22,791 nucleotides of DNA from a virus: positions 1-22,791 of the IMG/VR virus record IMGVR_UViG_3300005583_000013. One strand, given 5' to 3'. Within the stretch, counting starts at the first letter, position 1. Each line of letters starts with the position of its first letter. The position numbers and the translations under genes are program-made. This document shows, one piece after another, positions 6,690 through 13,786 of the stretch. The notes under the pieces are model-generated. The model had not been told where the DNA came from, made no database searches, and worked only from the letters and a program-made list of their open reading frames with translations.

Positions 6690-6896
6690 ATGCGCGTTGA
6701 ACTACCATCCATTTTGATCCCCGCACTACAAGCCCGTGCCAAGGCGGACTTCACCGGCCCCACAACGGTAGTTGCGCTGGCGCTGCGTGCCTACCTAGGC
6801 ATTGATGCGGTCAAGGCGCACCCACTCCCCGCCAAACCATCCACCATCACTGACCCTGATAACGCCGACCTGCTGAAAGCATGGGGCGAGGACTGA
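6690..6896 (+). CDS. Ribbon-helix-helix-like small DNA-binding protein
   Basis: 68 residues. I start it at the ATG at 6690, which has GGAG (6677-6680) nine bases upstream, rather than at the in-frame TTG at 6675, which would lie on that ribosome binding site. The N-terminal half (RVELPSILIPALQARAKA, then a helix ending LALRAYLG) matches the pattern of Arc/CopG-type folds: a beta strand with alternating residues, helix, turn, helix. Such dimers bind short inverted or tandem sites as repressors or antitoxins. No partner toxin is next to it. It lies immediately downstream of the repeat-rich region, so autoregulation through the TGTTAR array or the 19-base palindromes is a natural hypothesis. The family call is from pattern only. 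Confidence 0.65.
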   Translation: MRVELPSILIPALQARAKADFTGPTTVVALALRAYLGIDAVKAHPLPAKPSTITDPDNADLLKAWGED

Positions 6897-6902
6897 CCAC
6901 CT

Positions 6903-6911
6903 CAGACCGTA
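6903..6911 (+). repeat. CAGACCGTA element after the 6690 gene
   Basis: Part of ACCTCAGACCGTAAAA (6899-6914), repeated exactly at 7491-7506; both copies lie a few bases after a stop codon. Other copies of the 9-mer start at 6027, 6117, 6171, 7495, 16314 and 16606. Confidence 0.7.
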
Positions 6912-6964
6912 AAAAACACGCCTGTGCAGATTGAAAATATGTTGTTTCTATGACCCTCTAACCC

Positions 6965-6993
6965 TTGACTTTGTCTAGCTTATGTGGTAGTAT
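6965..6993 (+). promoter_or_regulatory. Sigma70 promoter for the small-gene block
   Basis: TTGACT (6965-6970), 17-base spacer, TAGTAT (6988-6993). The -35 is part of GACTTTGTC, the exact complement of the GACAAAGTC found at the same place in the promoters at 10820 and 15987. Start expected near 7000, about 94 bases before the first small gene. Confidence 0.8.
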
Positions 6994-7051
6994 CCTTAGG
7001 TAGCTAGAAATCCGAAAAAAACCCAGACCCTCAACCGCCGACCCACCCCGG

Positions 7052-7070
7052 AAGTAGCGTTACGCTACTT
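7052..7070. repeat. GTAGCGT palindrome copy 5 (centre T)
   Basis: Perfect copy that extends by two further base pairs on each side (GG...CC, 7050-7072). It ends nine bases before the AAGGAG of the 7094 gene, inside the leader of the 6965 promoter. Confidence 0.95.
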
Positions 7071-7093
7071 CCGCAAACGAAGGAGACTACCCA

Positions 7094-7255
7094 ATGACTA
7101 AGAAGAACGCCGATACCCACGCCATCACCCAACTGCACAAGTGCTTGGCCGACCTTGCCCGCAACCACCCGCACTACCCGAAAGCCGAACTTACCGCCGC
7201 AGTGGAAGGCTGCCTGCGTATGCTCTCCACCATCTCAGATCGCACCAACAAGTAA
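7094..7255 (+). CDS. Small hypothetical protein, 53 residues
   Basis: ATG with AAGGAG (7080-7085) eight bases upstream, an ideal start. The protein begins MTKKNADTHAITQLHK and is predicted to be helical and soluble, with Cys near residues 18 and 42. Family not recognised. It is the first gene after the promoter at 6965. Its leader and first codons (7079-7103) recur with one change before the next gene (7265-7289). Confidence 0.75.
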   Translation: MTKKNADTHAITQLHKCLADLARNHPHYPKAELTAAVEGCLRMLSTISDRTNK

Positions 7256-7279
7256 ACAGCAGAAGAAGGAGACTACCCA

Positions 7280-7474
7280 ATGACCAAGACCAGAGTGCTG
7301 GTTGAACGTACCCCTGCAAAGATCAGGATCGAGCGGGCCAAGATCGGGGCCAGCAAGAACCACATTATGTTTTCCTATGCCGTACTCCCGACCAAGCGGT
7401 TCACGCACCCGGACGGGACTGTGACCACCTATGTGTGGACGCCCACCCAGAGCGAATGGGTGGAGACGAAGTGA
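7280..7474 (+). CDS. Small hypothetical protein, 64 residues
   Basis: ATG with AAGGAG at a spacing of eight, in a 25-base block nearly identical to the start of the preceding gene. Basic N-terminal half (RTPAKIRIERAKIGASK) and a probable beta-rich C-terminus with HPDGTVTTYVW. Family not recognised. It lies 24 bases after the previous gene, so probably the same transcript. Confidence 0.75.
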   Translation: MTKTRVLVERTPAKIRIERAKIGASKNHIMFSYAVLPTKRFTHPDGTVTTYVWTPTQSEWVETK

Positions 7475-7490
7475 AGCGCAACCCTGCCGC

Positions 7491-7506
7491 ACCTCAGACC
7501 GTAAAA
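7491..7506 (+). repeat. CAGACCGTA element after the 7280 gene
   Basis: ACCTCAGACCGTAAAA, identical to 6899-6914, again shortly downstream of a stop codon. Confidence 0.7.
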
Positions 7507-7537
7507 TATGAAATCAACACAAACTAGATCAACCCAA

Positions 7538-7556
7538 AAGTAGCGTTACGCTACTT
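7538..7556. repeat. GTAGCGT palindrome copy 6 (centre T)
   Basis: Perfect copy, 18 bases before the start codon of the 7575 gene and six bases before its CGGAGA ribosome binding site. Confidence 0.95.
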
Positions 7557-7574
7557 CGACCACGGAGAACGACA

Positions 7575-7733
7575 ATGACCAAAGAAGAAATAGCCGTCCT
7601 CAAGGACATACTATGCACGCTGGGAGACCTCACGTCACAACTGGACGATAACTACTCCCAAGAACACGGCTGGATAGCCCAAGCCACACTCAAGCGGCTG
7701 ATAGCCGAAGCCGAGGAGAAGAACAATGACTAA
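7575..7733 (+). CDS. Small hypothetical protein, 52 residues
   Basis: ATG preceded by CGGAGAACGACA, a variant of the GGAGAATGACA start cassette used by three other genes here. The protein starts MTKEEIAVLKDILCTLG and is predicted to be two short helices. It ends in an acidic stretch (EAEEKNND). Family unknown. It overlaps the next gene by eight bases, so the two are probably translated together. Confidence 0.75.
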   Translation: MTKEEIAVLKDILCTLGDLTSQLDDNYSQEHGWIAQATLKRLIAEAEEKNND

Positions 7734-8052
7734 CCAAGAACAACCCTGCCTCAAGCTGGCTTGGCTGGGCGTATGCGTGACAGCCCAAGCGGAGGACGAG
7801 ATGTGGCGGGCAACAAACAACGGGGACCGGACGCCGTGGCACCCGCTATTCCGGGAATACAAGATTGCGTTCGAGACACTGGCCGCAGCGATAAAGAGAA
7901 CATACGGAGCCAATGCGTTCCTGCATATGCCGTATGCCATCACTAAGCATGAGAAGTTTTATGTGACCAACGGGGAATACGGCATGACTAACATCCGCCA
8001 GATACCCCCCAAAGACGTACTGGCCGAACTAAGCACTGTTGAACCCATCTAA
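7726..8052 (+). CDS. Hypothetical protein, 108 residues
   Basis: ATG inside the end of the previous gene, with GAGGAG about nine bases upstream. Contains WRATNNGDRTPWHPLF near residues 27-42 and a C-terminal IRQIPPKDVLAELSTV segment. No recognised family, no membrane segment. The + frame is supported by ribosome binding site, coupling and codon use; frames on the other strand are shadows. Confidence 0.75.
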   Translation: MTNQEQPCLKLAWLGVCVTAQAEDEMWRATNNGDRTPWHPLFREYKIAFETLAAAIKRTYGANAFLHMPYAITKHEKFYVTNGEYGMTNIRQIPPKDVLAELSTVEPI

Positions 8053-8067
8053 CTACGGAGAATGACA

Positions 8068-8598
8068 ATGACTGAGAAAGAAAAGACCGAACCCCAAGAG
8101 GAGCGAGATATGAGCAAGGATGATAACAAAATAGCAGTGATGCAGAGCGCCTTATTTATTGCGTTAGATACACTGAGCAATATAGCAGATGAAGGTATTG
8201 ATATGGATACCTTCAACGAAGGCGGTGTCGGGTACGAAGCCATCCAAATAATAAACGCAGCCCTCGACCACGGAAACCGCCAACTGTTGAACCCATCCAA
8301 CCAAGCGGAGCAAAAAGAAATGACCAAGAAACAAGACAGACTGTGGAAGGAACTGGCGGAAACCCTGTCCAAACCCTTCACCCACGAAGAGCTTATGCAA
8401 GACGGGGGCAGATGCCCTGAGTTCAGCCCCGGCTGCGCCGTGTGCAAGGCATGGGCTGCGTATGACTTGCGCGCTGCGTACGAGGCAGGAAGGTTTGGGA
8501 AACACCCTGAGATCGAGCGCGTCCTGCAACATATGGCATTCGATGATGAGAATGATCGCCAACTGTTTGACCAGTACAACAACGGAGAAACCAAATGA
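8068..8598 (+). CDS. Hypothetical protein with Cys-rich patch, 176 residues
   Basis: Start set at the second of two ATGs (8062, 8068): the GGAG at 8057-8060 is seven bases from 8068 but only one from 8062. The N-terminal half is acidic and helical; the second half carries CPEFSPGCAVC (about residues 111-121), a possible metal-binding knuckle. Two internal ATGs have start-like contexts: 8110 follows GAGGAG, and one near residue 84 opens MTKK like several neighbouring genes. A fusion of two former genes or internal starts are possible. No family recognised. Confidence 0.75.
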   Translation: MTEKEKTEPQEERDMSKDDNKIAVMQSALFIALDTLSNIADEGIDMDTFNEGGVGYEAIQIINAALDHGNRQLLNPSNQAEQKEMTKKQDRLWKELAETLSKPFTHEELMQDGGRCPEFSPGCAVCKAWAAYDLRAAYEAGRFGKHPEIERVLQHMAFDDENDRQLFDQYNNGETK

Positions 8599-8870
8599 CC
8601 AAGAAACCCAAGACCGACAAAGACCCCCGGCAGATCGACCTAGAGGACTGGTTGATGGTGCATACCAAGATGCACGAAGTCTACCTTAACCTGCACAAGG
8701 CGCTTGAGAAGGGCGGCGTGACGATGCAGGAGTGGAACAAAGCGCAAGACGCACGTATCAACGATATACTTGCTGCCTCAGGGATAGACGTACCCTCTAA
8801 GTACAAGGGCATGACCACCGAGCAAGTATACAAGAAACTGAAAAAGGAGAATGACAATGACAATCACTAA
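8595..8870 (+). CDS. Hypothetical protein, 91 residues
   Basis: ATGA overlap with the previous stop and CGGAGA nine bases upstream. Basic N-terminus (MTKKPKTDKDPRQ), a helical middle and a Lys/Asn/Asp-rich tail. Family not recognised. It overlaps the next gene by 14 bases. Confidence 0.75.
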   Translation: MTKKPKTDKDPRQIDLEDWLMVHTKMHEVYLNLHKALEKGGVTMQEWNKAQDARINDILAASGIDVPSKYKGMTTEQVYKKLKKENDNDNH

Positions 8871-9279
8871 GAAGGGTACTCACTACTATATCGACGCTGG
8901 CGAACCCGGTGTCGGTAAGTCCAGCATCATGCGTTCTATATTCCGGCGTACCCTGTGGCAGCGGTTCGTTGACTGGCTGACAGGAGCGCCCAAAAAATAC
9001 GGTCTGACGGAGGTGGACGCAGTGGAGGCAGATGTTGGGGATGTTGCGCTTCCTTCTTATCCTTATACCTCTGCCATGCGCGTGCATAAGCCCGCCCTAG
9101 ATGAGTGGGCAGACTGGACCGAGGACTTCAATAAGAAGTGTGCGCTGCGTGATGATACAGAGAATATGTATATCTTCGACCCGCGCACGGCGCACACTAA
9201 GTTTGTGGCACCCCGTAGCGTTACGCTACTTTTCGACGAGCTGGCCAATGCAGAAGTGGAGAAGAAAAATGCCACATGA
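8857..9279 (+). CDS. Internally deleted copy of the AAA+ ATPase
   Basis: 140 residues; start at 8857 because AAGGAG (8844-8849) sits seven bases upstream, whereas the ATG at 8851 is too close. It keeps the P-loop GEPGVGKSSIMR (K21), which matches GEPGIGKSSIMR of the 10967 gene, and a following DVGDVALP that matches DLGDISMP. It then jumps to RVHKPALDEWADW and IFDPRTAHTKFVAPRS, matching HVRKPTALEWLDW and IFNPRITQKAFFSPRS. The Walker B, sensor 1 and arginine-finger region present in the large copy is missing. After APRS the sequence diverges exactly where a copy of the GTAGCGT palindrome encodes SVTLL. It probably cannot hydrolyse ATP normally; it may be a regulatory or decaying paralogue. Confidence 0.8.
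   Translation: MTITKKGTHYYIDAGEPGVGKSSIMRSIFRRTLWQRFVDWLTGAPKKYGLTEVDAVEADVGDVALPSYPYTSAMRVHKPALDEWADWTEDFNKKCALRDDTENMYIFDPRTAHTKFVAPRSVTLLFDELANAEVEKKNAT
9215..9231. repeat. GTAGCGT palindrome copy 7, inside a gene (centre T)
   Basis: GTAGCGT-T-ACGCTAC has perfect seven-base arms (9215-9229); the right arm continues as ACGCTACTT to 9231 while the left flank is CC. It is the only copy wholly inside a coding sequence, encoding SVTLL in the 8857 gene. Confidence 0.9.
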
Positions 9280-9481
9280 AGCTGACCTGATAATGCTGGG
9301 TGGTGGGGCCGTGTATATCCTCCAGCCCATGAACGAGGATGCCAACGCTTGGCTGTTCGCCAACGCCACCGGCATAATGGTGGAGGCAGGGTACGCTGTA
9401 CCTACGGCGTCTTTGGATATTCTTCTGGGTAGGTTTGTTGATGATGGGTTCGCACTGTCCGGTTCGAAGGAGGTCAACTGA
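9269..9481 (+). CDS. Small hypothetical protein, 70 residues
   Basis: The ATG at 9269 overlaps the end of the previous gene by 11 bases and has GGAG about eight bases upstream. The frame is open further upstream, but those codons lie inside the 8857 gene and read as a shadow. MLGGGAVYIL near residues 9-18 and a Gly/Asp-rich C-terminus; no recognised family. Its TGA overlaps the next ATG by one base. Confidence 0.65.
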   Translation: MPHEADLIMLGGGAVYILQPMNEDANAWLFANATGIMVEAGYAVPTASLDILLGRFVDDGFALSGSKEVN

Positions 9482-9657
9482 TGGGCAAGACCTTCAGGAA
9501 TAGCGTGAAAGCCAAAGCCAACTACATCGTACCCGGTAGCAAGATCAACCGAGAGAACCTCACGTGCCAGTGCGGTGCGGGAGTAATGAAGAACGAGTGG
9601 CATAAAATGAGGGGCAATAAAGTAATCGCTTGCCCTGCCTGTGCTTACGACAACTAA
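9481..9657 (+). CDS. Small zinc-ribbon-like protein, 58 residues
   Basis: ATG overlaps the preceding TGA (TGATG), with GGAGG upstream. After a basic N-terminus it shows CQC (near residues 33-35) and CPAC (near 51-54), four cysteines in two knuckles as in zinc ribbons that bind nucleic acid or proteins. Exact family not recognised. Confidence 0.75.
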   Translation: MGKTFRNSVKAKANYIVPGSKINRENLTCQCGAGVMKNEWHKMRGNKVIACPACAYDN

Positions 9658-9674
9658 CCAAAAGGAGAGAAGAT

Positions 9675-9929
9675 ATGTATATCAACGCAGTAGTCCAAGT
9701 ATCTACGCCGATACCGCACAAGACATTACTATGGAAAGTGTGGGACGTAGCCAAGAACAAGGTTGTGGAGTTCGAAGCAACTTGGTTCGGCGTAGTGGCT
9801 ATAGGTGTGGAGGTGTGGGTCAAGACAGGAAAGACGGACCATCCGGGGTTTAGTCTGCAACTCCACCTTCTGTTTGTTAGCTTATGCCTGACGTACTACG
9901 ACACAAGACACGCAGACGAAATCATCTAA
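9675..9929 (+). CDS. Hypothetical protein, 84 residues
   Basis: ATG at 9675 has AAAGGAGA upstream; the frame is open back to 9630 but that part precedes the ribosome binding site. Aromatic and Val-rich, predicted beta-rich, with GFSLQLHLLFVSLCL (about 58-72) followed by YYDTRHAD. The hydrophobic stretch could be membrane-associated or a core strand pair. I do not assign a function. Confidence 0.75.
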   Translation: MYINAVVQVSTPIPHKTLLWKVWDVAKNKVVEFEATWFGVVAIGVEVWVKTGKTDHPGFSLQLHLLFVSLCLTYYDTRHADEII

Positions 9930-9958
9930 CCAACTAACCAACCTACGGGAGAATGACA

Positions 9959-10807
9959 ATGAGGTACTGTGGATACGATGGCGTAGAACCTATCAGGGAC
10001 TATGCCCAAGCCGTGCAGAGAGAGGCATCTATCAGCCCGATACGCGGTAATAGGAACGGCGCTAAGCCATTAGGCGAACGCAGGAAGTGGCAATGGTGCG
10101 GGATCAAGAAGGTGGGCGATATCATCGCTTGCCACCACAACGGGACGGACACCACTTTCCACCCCGATGGTACGATCAAACTTACATTCACGTACGCGGG
10201 TCAAAATACCCAAAAGCAAGTCGCGTCCATACTGGGTGTGTCTTGCAAGCGCATACACGGCAGAGTGTGGGTGAACGCCACGTTCGATAACGGGGAAGGT
10301 GTGCTTGTGGATGGGTTTGTTCCTGTTGGTCAGAAAAGGAAACAGGCAGCCACAGAAACCAGCTTCAGCAGGATGAGCGGCACCGGCAATATATTTTGCC
10401 TCAACCCGGTGTTTCCTACGATCCGAAAACTCAACATACCCCTGTACAACACTCTGTTCAAACCCTTCAAGCCGTTCCTCAAGTACGCCGTAGGTATGAC
10501 GAAGCTGCACCAAGATGGGTTCGTCGCGGTAGAGGCACGTGAAAATGCTTTACTTGAATACCCCGAGCTTGCCGAACACGCGATGAGCGAAGACCCCAAC
10601 AAGATGCACACGGCGTTCATGTCCATAGTCGCCAACGAAACTTACAAGCACTGGGGCGACAGGATTACCGTGTCCCCCAACAAGGTCCGCAAGTATGTGC
10701 AGGAAGCGGTGTTTCATAACAACGCCAGTGACGCATTGTTTACACCCATCGAAGTACGCACAGGTAGGATTGTGCAAGATGTATACGGAAAATATAAAAA
10801 GGCGTAG
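9959..10807 (+). CDS. Hypothetical protein, 282 residues
   Basis: Start at 9959: GGGAGA (9947-9952) fits that ATG, and the ATG at 9953 touches it. This is the third exact GGAGAATGACAATG cassette. The N-terminal half has a Trp/Cys patch (WQWCG, near residue 43) and a probable beta domain (near 65-120, with FHPDGTIKLTF and DNGEGVLVDGF). The C-terminal half is helical and basic, ending YGKYKKA. No catalytic motif or family recognised. It is the last gene before the strong promoter at 10820. Confidence 0.8.
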   Translation: MRYCGYDGVEPIRDYAQAVQREASISPIRGNRNGAKPLGERRKWQWCGIKKVGDIIACHHNGTDTTFHPDGTIKLTFTYAGQNTQKQVASILGVSCKRIHGRVWVNATFDNGEGVLVDGFVPVGQKRKQAATETSFSRMSGTGNIFCLNPVFPTIRKLNIPLYNTLFKPFKPFLKYAVGMTKLHQDGFVAVEARENALLEYPELAEHAMSEDPNKMHTAFMSIVANETYKHWGDRITVSPNKVRKYVQEAVFHNNASDALFTPIEVRTGRIVQDVYGKYKKA

Positions 10808-10819
10808 TACTCCCTCCTA

Positions 10820-10848
10820 TTGACAAAGTCTAATTAGTATGGTATACT
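10820..10848 (+). promoter_or_regulatory. Consensus sigma70 promoter for the AAA/VWA block
   Basis: TTGACA (10820-10825), 17-base spacer, TATACT (10843-10848). The -35 continues as TTGACAAAGTC, as in the 15987 promoter. Expected start near 10855; the leader to the 10967 gene is about 110 bases and contains palindrome copy 8. Confidence 0.9.
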
Positions 10849-10928
10849 ACGTACATAATGGGCAAGAAAAAAAAAGAACCCAAAAGCCTGACTAGTTACA
10901 CCTGTAACACCAACCGACTACCAACCAA

Positions 10929-10947
10929 AAGTAGCGTTACGCTACTT
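10929..10947. repeat. GTAGCGT palindrome copy 8 (centre T)
   Basis: Perfect copy in the leader of the AAA+ gene, followed by AACCAGAAGGA, the same block that follows copy 9 at 13313. Confidence 0.95.
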
Positions 10948-10966
10948 AACCAGAAGGAACTGACCT

Positions 10967-12040
10967 ATGACATCTACTGCTATCAACCTCAACACGCAGC
11001 TTTCGCTTGCTCAAGCGGCGCAGCTTATACTTGCCACCCCCTCTGTACGCTATTGCTTGGAAGGCGAACCCGGCATCGGCAAGTCGAGCATCATGCGGGT
11101 ATTAAAGGAAGCCCACCCGGACTACCACGCATCTTATATGGACGTACCCACTATGGACCTAGGCGATATCTCCATGCCTATGGTGGACAAGGAACTGGGC
11201 ATCACACGATACGCACCCAACTCTCGCTTTGGCATACACCTTGGCGGTCCTATCATCTGTATGCTGGATGAGTATGCCAAGGGAGCGACCCCGGTTAAGA
11301 ATATGCTCCACTCCATGTTCGAGACTGACAAGCCGCGCCTTGGGGACTTGGACATTCACCCCCTGTCTCATATCTTCGCTACCTGTAACCTGTCCGACAA
11401 CGGGCTGGGCGATAGTCTGGCAGCGCATACGCGCAACCGCTTGGTCATGATCCACGTGCGTAAGCCTACCGCACTGGAATGGCTGGACTGGGGTTTCGAC
11501 AACGGGCTTGATGGTTCGCTGGCTCTGTGGGTCAAGGACAACCCACATGCCTTTGCGTCATACACGGACGGCGACCAGACTGGCAATCACCACATCTTCA
11601 ACCCGCGCATTACGCAGAAGGCGTTCTTCTCGCCGCGCTCCGCTATGCGGGCGAACGAGATCATAAGCAAGAGGGAAGCCTATGACGCACATACCCTGAT
11701 TGCTGCGCTGTCTGGCGCTGTGGGCGAAGCGACTGCGCGGGATATGGAGGCACACATTGCGTACAAGGACGAGCTGCCGAGGTGGGCAGACATGGTGCGT
11801 GATCCCAAGCGCGTACCTGTACCCAAGAGTTCGGGTGCGTGTGCCGTCATGGCGTATGGCGCTATCCAGCTAATCACCAAGGATACCATGACCCCGTTCA
11901 TGGACTATCTGGAGCGGTTCGACCCGGAGTGGCAGGCTGTGTTCGGCATCAACGTAGTCAAGAACAAGAAGCAAGCGCCCATCGCATACGGTAACCGCGC
12001 GTTTGCGAATTGGGTCCAGAAGAACGAAGACCTGCTGTAA
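10967..12040 (+). CDS. AAA+ ATPase, MoxR/CobS-like
   Basis: 357 residues. The P-loop is GEPGIGKSS (33-41, K39), Walker B is ICMLDEY (D101, E102), sensor 1 lies at FATCN (N141), and HTRNR (about 153-157) is a likely arginine finger. The C-terminal part (about 160-357) is a helical lid domain with an IFNPRITQKAFFSPRS segment. Such ATPases pair with VWA proteins and act as chaperones that remodel partner complexes; related phage genes are often labelled cobS. The next gene is indeed a VWA protein. AGAAGGA precedes the ATG by ten bases. A consensus promoter and palindrome copy 8 lie upstream. Nothing here specifically supports cobalt insertion, since no other cobalamin gene is present. Confidence 0.9.
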   Translation: MTSTAINLNTQLSLAQAAQLILATPSVRYCLEGEPGIGKSSIMRVLKEAHPDYHASYMDVPTMDLGDISMPMVDKELGITRYAPNSRFGIHLGGPIICMLDEYAKGATPVKNMLHSMFETDKPRLGDLDIHPLSHIFATCNLSDNGLGDSLAAHTRNRLVMIHVRKPTALEWLDWGFDNGLDGSLALWVKDNPHAFASYTDGDQTGNHHIFNPRITQKAFFSPRSAMRANEIISKREAYDAHTLIAALSGAVGEATARDMEAHIAYKDELPRWADMVRDPKRVPVPKSSGACAVMAYGAIQLITKDTMTPFMDYLERFDPEWQAVFGINVVKNKKQAPIAYGNRAFANWVQKNEDLL

Positions 12041-12067
12041 ACCACTATAAAAAAAGGACAAACCAAC

Positions 12068-13297
12068 ATGTTAATACCATTAGATAAAACTATACGCAGA
12101 CTACAGAAGGTTCGCATCAGTCTCATGCGGAGCAATATGTTCTGCGCCATGTCAGGCATCATGATGATGGGTACTTGCTCCGTAAAAGATGGCGTTCCTA
12201 CGGCGTACACGGACGGACGCAATGAGGTGTATGGGCGGGAGTTCATCAACGGTCTGACTGACGACAGGCACGTTGCGTTCGCCTGTATGCACGAGAACTA
12301 CCACAAGATGTATCGGCACCTGACAACGTGGAAGAAGCTATGGGACGAGGACCCACGCCTAGCTAACATGGCTTGTGACTTCCATATCAACCTCAAGCTG
12401 GTGGATCAGGACCCCAACGAGACCCTGATCGCCATGCTGTACAAGGATGGTAGGCCAGCATGGTGTCTCGACGCTAAGTTCCGGGGCATGAACACCAAGC
12501 AAATCTTCGACATCCTCAAGAAGAGGAAGAAAGAAGGCACGGGTAAGGGTCCACCGGTAGAGGGCGATGGCGAACCCTTGGACGATCATGGGTGGGAGGA
12601 CGCCAATGCTAGGACCGACGAAGAGGAACGTGAACTGGCGCAGGAAGTAGATCGGGCTATCCGCCAAGGCAAGATCGCGGCCAACAAGCAATGCGGCAAG
12701 GGCATGGGTGGTGGTGACTGGGACTTGGGCGAACTGACTACACCCAAGGTGAACTGGCGCGAGGAACTGCGTGAGTTCGTACGGACTACGTGTCGGGGTA
12801 ATGATGCGTCTAGCTGGCGTAGACCCAACAGGCGCTTCCTTGCCGACGATGTATATATGCCTAGCATGGTCAGCGAGCGCGTGCGTTCGTTGGTCTTGAT
12901 GCAGGATATGTCGGGTAGCACTGGGTGCGATGAGCGCATGGCCGCGATGTCTGAGATCGTGGGTATGCTCAAGGAAGTACACCCTGAGAGCGTGGACCTA
13001 CTGTACTGGGGTAGCTATGTGTCAGGCCATGAGCACTACACCCAGAGCACCATGGACACTATCGCGTTCGTGACTAAGCCCAAGGAAGGTGGTGGCACCG
13101 AGCCTACTGTTGCCATCCCCTTTATGAAAAACAAGAACATTAGCCCCGACTGTATCATCGTGTTCACGGATGGATACATCAGCAACTGGGGTACTGATTG
13201 GCCCGCGCCTATCCTGTGGGTCATATGTGGGAGTGGCGGCTCTAGCATCACCGCCCCCGTGGGTAAGACCATCCACGTTGACATTAGTGCAGAGTAG
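12068..13297 (+). CDS. HEXXH metallopeptidase-like plus VWA domain protein
   Basis: 409 residues. The N-terminal domain has HENYH (H75, E76, H79) and a following NMACDFHIN segment, the pattern of the DUF2201 putative metallopeptidase family. A charged linker (about 150-210, Lys/Gly/Glu-rich) leads to a C-terminal VWA domain with a MIDAS motif DMSGS (D280, S282, S284) and FTDG (D368). Gene order ATPase then VWA is that of MoxR-VWA and CobS-CobT pairs, in which the VWA protein bridges ATPase and substrate. AAAGGA lies about nine bases before the ATG. Substrate unknown; whether the HEXXH site is an active protease cannot be told from sequence. Confidence 0.85.
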   Translation: MLIPLDKTIRRLQKVRISLMRSNMFCAMSGIMMMGTCSVKDGVPTAYTDGRNEVYGREFINGLTDDRHVAFACMHENYHKMYRHLTTWKKLWDEDPRLANMACDFHINLKLVDQDPNETLIAMLYKDGRPAWCLDAKFRGMNTKQIFDILKKRKKEGTGKGPPVEGDGEPLDDHGWEDANARTDEEERELAQEVDRAIRQGKIAANKQCGKGMGGGDWDLGELTTPKVNWREELREFVRTTCRGNDASSWRRPNRRFLADDVYMPSMVSERVRSLVLMQDMSGSTGCDERMAAMSEIVGMLKEVHPESVDLLYWGSYVSGHEHYTQSTMDTIAFVTKPKEGGGTEPTVAIPFMKNKNISPDCIIVFTDGYISNWGTDWPAPILWVICGSGGSSITAPVGKTIHVDISAE

Positions 13298-13312
13298 TAG
13301 TGACCAACCAAT

Positions 13313-13331
13313 AAGTAGCGTAACGCTACTT
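13313..13331. repeat. GTAGCGT palindrome copy 9 (centre A)
   Basis: Perfect copy 16 bases after the VWA stop, followed by TAACCAGAAGGA, and 25 bases before the ATG at 13356. Confidence 0.95.
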
Positions 13332-13355
13332 TAACCAGAAGGACTACCAATTATA

Positions 13356-13718
13356 ATGTTGAACATCCAGAAGAAAGAAATCAACAGGCTTACCACCCTG
13401 CTGAAAAGCGCGGGTGCTTCCTACGACATACTCCTGCCAGATGGGGTACGTTTACAACACGGCAGCGTGTCCAAGACTGCTGGCACGAACGCACCATCGG
13501 GTCATCGCTACAGGCGCGGTGAAACCCCGGCGTACTTCCTGCCCTTAATCAAGGACTTGAAGCCGGGTGAAGCGGTGGAAATCCCGTTTGATCGCTTCCA
13601 TCCATACACGCTGGCTTCCAACATCGGCTCTCATGCTTTCGCTATGTGGGGTAAGGGCAACTACACTTCGTCCCGCGATAACGAGCGCAAGGTGGTTGAA
13701 CTTCTACGTATGCAGTGA
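13356..13718 (+). CDS. Hypothetical protein, 120 residues
   Basis: ATG at 13356 with AGAAGGA about 14 bases upstream, a slightly long spacing. The N-terminal helix (NIQKKEINRLTTLLKSAG) is followed by a probable beta region and a C-terminal half with KPGEAVEIPFDRF and GKGNYTSSRD. That second half resembles small phage proteins with a short DNA-binding-like domain, but I cannot name the family. It sits between the VWA gene and the 13726 hairpin. Confidence 0.75.
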   Translation: MLNIQKKEINRLTTLLKSAGASYDILLPDGVRLQHGSVSKTAGTNAPSGHRYRRGETPAYFLPLIKDLKPGEAVEIPFDRFHPYTLASNIGSHAFAMWGKGNYTSSRDNERKVVELLRMQ

Positions 13719-13725
13719 CGGCCTA

Positions 13726-13754
13726 CTAGGGGGTAGCATCCCGTTACCCCCTAG
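13726..13754. repeat. Ten-base stem-loop between genes
   Basis: CTAGGGGGTA / TACCCCCTAG, perfect arms with a nine-base loop (13736-13744), no T run after it. More likely an RNA stability or processing element, or an operator, than a terminator. It separates the 13356 and 13787 genes. Confidence 0.6.
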
Positions 13755-13786
13755 CCTACCACGTTACCAACCAGAGGGAACTCCCA

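Noticed and set aside
10858-11271. A 137-codon frame starting at an ATG right after the 10820 promoter
   Set aside because: Most of it overlaps the AAA+ gene in another frame and loses protein-like character; no ribosome binding site. A short leaderless leader peptide cannot be fully excluded.
10967-13297. Cobaltochelatase subunits of cobalamin synthesis
   Set aside because: The ATPase/VWA pair is compatible in architecture, but no other cobalamin gene is present and the HEXXH domain is not part of CobT function.
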